A program made the translations under genes and the position numbers. From contig CAMORE010000071.1 in assembly GCA_946623365.1 (NCBI GenBank), positions 1 through 10,616 on the forward strand: a stretch of DNA of 10,616 bases, in the 5' to 3' direction. This document shows, in pieces, positions 5,968-10,616 of this stretch. Numbering within the stretch: position 1 is the first letter of the stretch; each line of letters begins with the position of its first letter. The notes under the pieces are model-generated. The model was not told where the DNA came from, made no database searches, and worked only from the letters and a program-made list of their open reading frames with translations. Origin of the DNA: an uncultured Acinetobacter sp. (GTDB taxonomy: Bacteria > Cyanobacteriota > Vampirovibrionia > Gastranaerophilales > Gastranaerophilaceae).

Positions 5968-6726
5968 ATGCCAAGACTTAATAAATATATTGCATCCACA
6001 GGCTTGTGCTCCAGAAGAAAAGCTGACGAACTTATCTTGGAAGGAAAAGTCTGCGTAAACGGTAAAGTAATTAATGAAATGGGTTTCTACGTACGAGAAA
6101 AAGATAAAGTTACCGTTGATGGAAAAACAGTCAGACCGCTAAATCTTGAATATTACCGTTTTTATAAACCGGCAGGTTATATTACAACTCTTGAAGATGA
6201 AAAGGGCAGAAAAACAATATATAACGTAATACCTCCGGAATTAAGACATTTAAAACCGGTCGGAAGGTTGGATAAAGATTCTACAGGACTTTTAATATTA
6301 ACAAATGACGGAGATTTAATAAACCAAATGACTCATCCGTCAATAAAAGTGCCTAAAGTATACATGGTAACCATAAACGGGAAATTTACGGAAGAAAATG
6401 CAAAAGCAATGCTGGATGGTATTGAAATTATTACTGATAACGGAGAGAAAAAGACAGCATACGCAGAAACTTTGCCTATTGATATAACAAATAAATCTTC
6501 TGTAATCCAAGTTGTATTATATCAGGGTATAAATCGACAAATACGTAAAATGTTTGCAAAACTGGGATTTGAGGTTGAGGTTCTTAAACGTATTCAACAT
6601 GCTATTATAACTCTTGAAGGACTAAAAAAGGGTGAAGTTAAAATAATAAAACCAAAACAAGTAAAACAATTGCAATCGTATCTTCAAAAAATTCAAATTC
6701 AGCAAGATGATTCCGAAAAAAATTAA
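5968..6726 (+). CDS. rluB: Pseudouridine synthase of the RsuA/RluB/RluE/RluF family, RluB-like
   Basis: Converts a specific uridine to pseudouridine in rRNA. RluB modifies 23S rRNA U2605 (E. coli numbering), while RsuA relatives act on 16S rRNA. The 252-residue protein has an N-terminal S4 RNA-binding domain (1-60, beginning PRLNKYIASTGLCSRRKADELI). The catalytic domain follows, with VGRLDKDSTGLLILTNDG (98-115), where Asp102 is the catalytic aspartate. RQIRKMFAKLGFEVEVLKRI near 190-210 is the second family motif. A Lys/Gln-rich tail follows. Choice of RluB over RsuA is based on the S4 start and general likeness and is moderate. AAGGA (5956-5960) lies seven bases before the ATG and only three bases separate it from the thioesterase stop, so the two are cotranscribed. 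Confidence 0.88.
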   Translation: MPRLNKYIASTGLCSRRKADELILEGKVCVNGKVINEMGFYVREKDKVTVDGKTVRPLNLEYYRFYKPAGYITTLEDEKGRKTIYNVIPPELRHLKPVGRLDKDSTGLLILTNDGDLINQMTHPSIKVPKVYMVTINGKFTEENAKAMLDGIEIITDNGEKKTAYAETLPIDITNKSSVIQVVLYQGINRQIRKMFAKLGFEVEVLKRIQHAIITLEGLKKGEVKIIKPKQVKQLQSYLQKIQIQQDDSEKN

Positions 6727-6735
6727 GGAGAAAAA

Positions 6736-7296
6736 TTGGTTTTAAAAATTGGTATTACAGGAAATATTGCGTCCGGTAAATCGCAACTTGAAAATATTTT
6801 AAAAGAACATGGTTATCTTGTCTACGATACAGATAAGATAGCACATGATTTTTTAGATGAAATAACCGATTTCTATGGTTATGACGTATTTACAGGTGGG
6901 AAAATTGACAGAAAAAAACTTGGAGCTCTTGTATTTAAAAACAAGGAATTAAAAAATAAACTTGAAGCGCTTATCCACCCCAAAGTAAGAGCAAGAATTC
7001 TTGAAATATTTGAAGAGCATAAAAATGAAAAGTATGTTTTTATATCCGTTCCGCTGATGTATGAAACCGGTTTTGATAAATTGTTTGATAAAATAATTTT
7101 AGTAACAGTCGACAAAGATATTCAAATAAGACGGTTAATGAAAAGGAATAACCTATCTGAAGAAGAAGCTCTGCAAAGAATAGCATCACAACTCCCGCAA
7201 GAACAAAAAATTAATCTTGCAGATTATATTATAGAAAATAATTCAACAAAAGAAGATTTATTAAAACGTTTTTTTGAATTAACAAAAGTTTTATAA
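6736..7296 (+). CDS. coaE: Dephospho-CoA kinase
   Basis: CoaE phosphorylates the 3'-hydroxyl of dephospho-CoA with ATP, the final step of coenzyme A synthesis, in the cytoplasm. The 186-residue protein is slightly short for the family (about 200). It has the P-loop GNIASGKS (9-16), the YDTDKIAHDFL stretch (30-40) with the conserved Asp pair, LIHPKVRARI for the CoA-binding helix, VPLMYETGFDKLFD, and the lid-region helix RLMKRNNLSEEEALQRIASQ. The start is TTG at 6736: no ATG or GTG precedes the P-loop in frame, and AAGGAG (6725-6730) lies five bases upstream and overlaps the rluB stop codon. The gene is third in the thioesterase-rluB operon, which gives two cell-maintenance enzymes shared expression. 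Its stop overlaps the stop of the converging gene. Confidence 0.95.
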   Translation: MVLKIGITGNIASGKSQLENILKEHGYLVYDTDKIAHDFLDEITDFYGYDVFTGGKIDRKKLGALVFKNKELKNKLEALIHPKVRARILEIFEEHKNEKYVFISVPLMYETGFDKLFDKIILVTVDKDIQIRRLMKRNNLSEEEALQRIASQLPQEQKINLADYIIENNSTKEDLLKRFFELTKVL

Positions 7297-8604
7297 ATTT
7301 ATTGCATGCACAAATAATTCCGAAACTTTTTTGTTGTATTCTCTGCCGTCATCTTTAGTAAAAAGGTTTTCCCAATGACTTTCCGGCGTTCCGTCTGTTG
7401 AATAGGATGGATTTGACATCATAAGATGATGAGTATTTGTGTCATATCTTAGAGGAAATAAGTCTTCCATTTGCATAAAACTTGCAAGTTTATCACTCGG
7501 ATATTCATACGCAAATAATGAATTATTTATACGCGTAAGCCTTGTTTCATAAGTTCTTCCACCCATATCATTATCGTTTGAAACTTCAATTCCGGGAGAA
7601 TAGTTCTTAGAGTATTTATAATTTATAGCGGTATCTCGAACTGTGTGAAAATCATCAGGATCAATAAACCCTGTTCCTGTTGATAACCCAAGATTTTGAT
7701 ATCTTTCAAAATCTCCGGTACTTTTTTCTCCAACAAAACTAAGATGAGTGTTACCGGTTCTGGCTCTTATTTCGTGTATTATATATTGCATTTGCTCATA
7801 AGAAGGAAGCGCTCCGACACCTGTATAATTGCCCATATCATATCCGCCTATATGTTTTGCGGAATCTATAAATATTGCTTCAAATCCCATATTTATTAAG
7901 TGAATATGCTCTTCTAAAAACAGATTAAAATGTCTATCATTGTTCCAATCAAAATTAATGTCACTGCCATCAGACTGCACAACTCTGATTTGGTCGGCTG
8001 ATATTACGGTTCTGAACCCTGTTTTAAGTCCATGAAAATTTGCCAGAAGATTGAATGCATTAAATTGCTCTTCTCCTGATATTTTATCTGAAATATCAAA
8101 ATTAATTATATTCCTGCTGTATCCGCCATTTAACTTTATTCCGTATATAGAATTTTCTTCTTCGGCAGGTTTATTATATCCATCTCCATATATATTTGGA
8201 AATATTTGAGATAAAATAATACAGTTTGCCCAGCTTTTCGCACTCGGAGGAATTGCAGGTATTAATTTGATACAGCTTAATATACCATTTTTTGTTTGAT
8301 TCCCTCGCATCTCTGCAATAGCTCTATTATTTATTTCAATATAATTTGCCGTAACACCCCAAGTATCTTCATATTGAGGAGTTAATATATTATCAGGAAA
8401 TTTTTCATAAAAAACCCCGTCTTGACTAAGTGTATCTATTGACTCAATTGCTTCTTTAACACTTCTTTTCAAGAGCTCTGCCGGAACAATATTGCCTATC
8501 CATTTTCGCATTCCTGAAACAAATTGTCTATCAAGAGTCCATTTATCAATACTTAATTTTGTATTTTCATTTAATGCAAGTAATAATTTATTAACGTTAT
8601 TCAT
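7291..8604 (-). CDS. Divergent alpha-amylase-superfamily (GH13-like) TIM-barrel protein, function unknown
   Basis: A 437-residue protein from the preferred ATG (8604), 439 from the ATG at 8610; residue numbers below use 8610. No signal peptide, so probably cytoplasmic. The central part reads like a GH13 barrel: GGYSRNIINFDIS (162-174), then LANFHGLKTGFRTVISADQI (189-208) at the position of conserved region I, MGFEAIFIDSAKHIGG (241-256) like region II with Asp249 as candidate nucleophile, LSFVGEKSTGD (290-300) like region III with Glu295 as candidate acid, and VSNDNDMGG (343-351) like region IV with Asp348. The Arg normally two residues before the nucleophile is Phe247, and the region I and IV histidines are absent (Ile and Asn). 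It may have altered chemistry or be non-catalytic. The first 100 residues resemble nothing I recognise. It is not part of a glycogen or maltose cluster. The call is fold-level only. Confidence 0.5.
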   Translation of the reverse strand: MNNVNKLLLALNENTKLSIDKWTLDRQFVSGMRKWIGNIVPAELLKRSVKEAIESIDTLSQDGVFYEKFPDNILTPQYEDTWGVTANYIEINNRAIAEMRGNQTKNGILSCIKLIPAIPPSAKSWANCIILSQIFPNIYGDGYNKPAEEENSIYGIKLNGGYSRNIINFDISDKISGEEQFNAFNLLANFHGLKTGFRTVISADQIRVVQSDGSDINFDWNNDRHFNLFLEEHIHLINMGFEAIFIDSAKHIGGYDMGNYTGVGALPSYEQMQYIIHEIRARTGNTHLSFVGEKSTGDFERYQNLGLSTGTGFIDPDDFHTVRDTAINYKYSKNYSPGIEVSNDNDMGGRTYETRLTRINNSLFAYEYPSDKLASFMQMEDLFPLRYDTNTHHLMMSNPSYSTDGTPESHWENLFTKDDGREYNKKVSELFVHAINL

Positions 8605-8616
8605 ATACATATTATA
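8605..8616 (-). promoter_or_regulatory. -10 box directly before the GH13-like gene, predicted leaderless
   Basis: TATAAT (8616-8611, minus strand) directly abuts the first ATG (8610) and lies six bases from the second (8604). A normal start about seven bases after the box would fall on the A of the second ATG, which favours that codon as the true start. There is no Shine-Dalgarno sequence, and no good -35 is visible. The box lies in the 60-base gap after the symporter gene. Confidence 0.5.
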
Positions 8617-8664
8617 AGCAATGTATTAAAGTTTATATTGCCAATTTAGATTACTTATAATTTC

Positions 8665-10137
8665 TTATTTTAAATAGCTGACAAATTTACCGCCAACATT
8701 ATAGCGCTCACAATAGCGTTTTAATTCTTTAATTACTACACCTGATAATGCGAACACAGCTATTAAATTAGGTACTGCAAGGAATAATGTTACGGCATCA
8801 GACAGATTAATAATACTTTGAAAATTCATCGCAGAACCTGCAATTATACAAATACAGTATATAAATTGAAATGTTCTGGTTTTATTTATTCCTTCTCCAA
8901 ACAAAAAATTCCAAGCCTTAACACCGTAATATGAGCCGCAAAGCATTGTGGACAGAACAAAGCAGCTTGCCATAATTGTTAGTATAACAGGGAAGAACGG
9001 GCAAATAGTACCAAAAGCTTTAGAGGTTAATTCTATTCCTGCAATTCCGTCTACAGTCAGATATGCTTTTGAAACAACTATAACAAAAGCTGTTGCTACT
9101 CCGACTATAACAGTGTCGACAAAAGGTTGAAGCATGGAAATAAAAGCTTGAACAACAGGTTTATTTGTATTAACGGCAGAGAATGCTATAGGTGCAGTTC
9201 CAAGACCTGATTCATTTGCAAACATTGCACGTCTGAATCCCCAAAGCATGCATGCGAATGCTCCTCCTGCCATTGCTTTTGGGGCAAAAGCTTCTTTTAT
9301 TATTAGAATAACCGTTTCGGGAAGATGGTGAATATTAAGAAGACAAACAATAAATGCACTTGTTACGTACAAAGAACACATTATAGGCGTGACTTTTGAT
9401 GTAAATTTTCCTATTGATTTTATTCCGCCAATAATGGTAAACCAAGTGATTAATGCAACAATCGTTCCAAGTATCCATCCGTTATCAGCAAAAATACTCC
9501 TGCTTCCACCGGTAATTTCGGTAAACTGAGCCGTCATAGCATTAATTTGAAATAAATTCCATCCTCCTATCATTGCAAAAATACAGCAAACTGCATAAAT
9601 TTTAGCTAAATAAGGAGCAGCTTTTTTAATATATTTCCCTCGTAAACCGGCCAAAATATAATACATCGGTCCTCCGGATACGGTTCCGTCAGAATTTGTT
9701 TGTCTGAATTTTACACCTAATAAAACTTCTGAAAATTTCAGCGCCATAGAGAAAAATCCTGCTACTATCATCCAAAAAATTACTCCCGGACCGCCAATTG
9801 AAACGGCAGCTGCGGAACCCGCAACATTGCCGATTCCTGCGGATGCGGATATTGTTGCGCTTAAAGCCTGAAAAGAAGATAATTCCCCTTTCTTTTTTCT
9901 CTGATATCCATTTGGTGAGTTATGTTCAAAATTGTCCGTTATTAGTTTTATTGCATGTTTAAATCCCCAGATGCCGATAAATCCGGTTCTGAATGTAAAA
10001 AATAAAGCAGCTGTTATAAGAAGCGCTACCAAAAATTCAATTTTTACTCCGCCTATGGTTACATATGAAAAAATTAACCCTGAAATTTTATCAGCAATGG
10101 GCGACAATACGCTATCTATTACGGCATCTAAACTCAT
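8665..10137 (-). CDS. Sodium:alanine/glycine symporter, AGCS family
   Basis: A 490-residue inner-membrane transporter that imports alanine or glycine with Na+ (or H+). The AGCS hallmarks are present: ISASAGIGNVAGSAAAVSIG (96-115), GGPGVIFWMIV (115-125), SGGPMYYI (154-161), GGWNLFQINAM (191-201), and the signature FANESGLGTAPIAFSA (306-321). About ten to eleven hydrophobic helices are evident. Length fits AlsT/DagA (about 460-500). Substrate choice among alanine, glycine and glutamine cannot be fixed from sequence. The gene is first on the minus strand, with the GH13-like gene 60 bases downstream but under a separate promoter. It has no ribosome-binding site. TATAAT lies six bases before its ATG. 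Confidence 0.92.
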   Translation of the reverse strand: MSLDAVIDSVLSPIADKISGLIFSYVTIGGVKIEFLVALLITAALFFTFRTGFIGIWGFKHAIKLITDNFEHNSPNGYQRKKKGELSSFQALSATISASAGIGNVAGSAAAVSIGGPGVIFWMIVAGFFSMALKFSEVLLGVKFRQTNSDGTVSGGPMYYILAGLRGKYIKKAAPYLAKIYAVCCIFAMIGGWNLFQINAMTAQFTEITGGSRSIFADNGWILGTIVALITWFTIIGGIKSIGKFTSKVTPIMCSLYVTSAFIVCLLNIHHLPETVILIIKEAFAPKAMAGGAFACMLWGFRRAMFANESGLGTAPIAFSAVNTNKPVVQAFISMLQPFVDTVIVGVATAFVIVVSKAYLTVDGIAGIELTSKAFGTICPFFPVILTIMASCFVLSTMLCGSYYGVKAWNFLFGEGINKTRTFQFIYCICIIAGSAMNFQSIINLSDAVTLFLAVPNLIAVFALSGVVIKELKRYCERYNVGGKFVSYLK

Positions 10138-10149
10138 AGGTTAATTATA
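10138..10149 (-). promoter_or_regulatory. -10 box of the AGCS symporter gene, predicted leaderless
   Basis: The minus strand reads TATAAT (10149-10144), six bases (TAACCT), then the ATG at 10137, so the expected transcription start falls on the start codon. A second TATAAT-like sequence lies about 20 bases upstream. No Shine-Dalgarno or strong -35 is present. Confidence 0.55.
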
Positions 10150-10217
10150 CTATAAATAAAAATTATAGTAACTATACACAATCCGATATCTAATAATCCG
10201 ACTTTTATAATAATCAT

Positions 10218-10244
10218 AAAAAAAAGCTGTATTTTCATACAGCT
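10218..10244 (-). terminator. Rho-independent terminator of the surface-protein gene
   Basis: On the minus strand AGCTGTAT and ATACAGCT form a perfect 8-bp stem around a GAAA tetraloop (a stable GNRA loop), followed by seven or eight T residues (10225-10218). It lies about 30 bases after the stop codon of the minus-strand gene ending at 10273 and separates that gene from the symporter promoter. Confidence 0.9.
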
Positions 10245-10272
10245 ATATATATGTATTGTTAAATAGAACCTA

Positions 10273-10616
10273 TTATAGAGCCAGTGCTCGGTATTCCAAG
10301 TTTTGATCATACAAATCTGTTGGATTTTTATAATCATTAGGAATAACTATTTTAATTGTGCTGTTAGGCAATTCTTCTAACCCATAGTTCTGTATAAAGT
10401 TAGCATCTAATTGAAGGGTATACGTTCCCGGTGCTAAGCCGGAAATATAAAATTCTCCTGATTCTCCAACGGTTGAATAATTAACTTCATCACCGTTTTC
10501 ATCTAAAATAATACGAGCCCAATATCTGCTCTGCCAAACACTTTTTTTTTACGCTTTTTACCTTCTGTCAAATCTGAATTGTCAATGTTGATATTTCGAG
10601 AAAAATATGTTTTAAA
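10273..10616 (-). CDS. C-terminal end of a probable surface protein with a beta-sandwich (carboxypeptidase-regulatory/SpaA-like) domain; frameshifted at A9, 5' partial
   Basis: The gene enters from the right edge. From 10616 the frame reads FKTYFSRNINIDNSDLTEG then KKRKKK. After a run of nine A (plus strand T 10542-10550) it continues as VFGRADIGLVLF and stops at 10503. In the -1 frame the text from the A run on is convincing protein: VWQSRYWARIILDENGDEV, then GEFYISGLAPGTYTLQLD, ending EYRALAL at the TAA 10275-10273. The GxFxIxGLxPGxYxLxLD pattern is typical of extracellular seven-stranded beta-sandwich modules such as carboxypeptidase regulatory-like, SpaA-like or Sdr B-type repeats in large surface or adhesin proteins. 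One extra A, or a -1 slip, joins both halves in one frame. Exact family and cellular location are inferred. A strong terminator follows. Confidence 0.65.

Noticed and set aside
6879..7115. 78-residue minus-strand ORF
   Set aside because: Antisense shadow of coaE.
7696..7899. 67-residue plus-strand ORF
   Set aside because: Antisense shadow of the GH13-like gene.
8948..10144. Plus-strand ORFs of 60 and 70 residues at 8948-9130 and 9932-10144
   Set aside because: Antisense shadows of the symporter gene.
10134..10337. 67-residue minus-strand ORF after the surface protein
   Set aside because: It contains the rho-independent terminator and the symporter promoter, overlaps the end of the surface-protein gene in another frame, and its sequence is low-complexity hydrophobic residue with no ribosome-binding site.
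1..10616. CRISPR array, tRNA or rRNA gene, transposase or phage gene
   Set aside because: Looked for regularly spaced direct repeats, cloverleaf-like segments and mobile-element proteins; none was seen.

Overview
This AT-rich window carries a bacterial chromosomal segment of ordinary housekeeping genes, densely packed on both strands. The host is probably a Gram-negative (diderm) bacterium, because it has an MlaE-type lipid-transporter permease. The strong A/T bias, the mix of Shine-Dalgarno-led and leaderless-looking genes, and the gene style fit a gut member of the non-photosynthetic Cyanobacteria relatives (Melainabacteria / Gastranaerophilales). That placement is inference, not proof.

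Layout, left to right. (1) Plus strand, 1-2388: the 3' end of a membrane protein resembling a CDP-alcohol phosphatidyltransferase (PgsA-like); trmL (tRNA wobble 2'-O-methylation); folK (folate pathway pyrophosphokinase); and an HI0933/BaiN-type flavoprotein overlapping folK. (2) 2389-2520: a GC-rich palindrome nested in long inverted repeats, between converging genes. (3) Minus strand, 2529-2753: a small DUF378 membrane protein with a Cys/His tail. (4) Plus strand, 3034-3834: an MlaE-family permease standing alone. (5) Minus strand, 3943-5519: ychF, and gloA with its own promoter. (6) Plus strand, 5554-7296: a probable three-gene operon of hotdog thioesterase, RluB/RsuA-type pseudouridine synthase and coaE. 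(7) Minus strand, 7291-10137: a divergent alpha-amylase-superfamily-like protein, then (upstream) a sodium:alanine/glycine symporter. (8) 10218-10616: a rho-independent terminator and the C-terminal end of a probable surface protein whose frame is broken at a run of nine A residues.

Together the genes serve RNA modification and translation (trmL, ychF, rluB), cofactor synthesis (folK, coaE), lipid and envelope functions (PgsA-like, MlaE), detoxification (gloA) and amino-acid uptake (AGCS). No tRNA, rRNA, CRISPR array, phage gene or intact transposase was seen.

Four observations stand out. First, promoter -10 boxes sit six to eight bases before the start codons of several genes that lack a ribosome-binding site, which suggests leaderless mRNAs. 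Second, the A9 tract splits the terminal surface-protein gene and a -1 slip would restore it exactly. Third, the amylase-like protein keeps acidic catalytic candidates but has lost family-typical Arg and His positions. Fourth, a GC-rich palindromic intergenic repeat occurs twice, and one copy supplies the ribosome-binding region of trmL.
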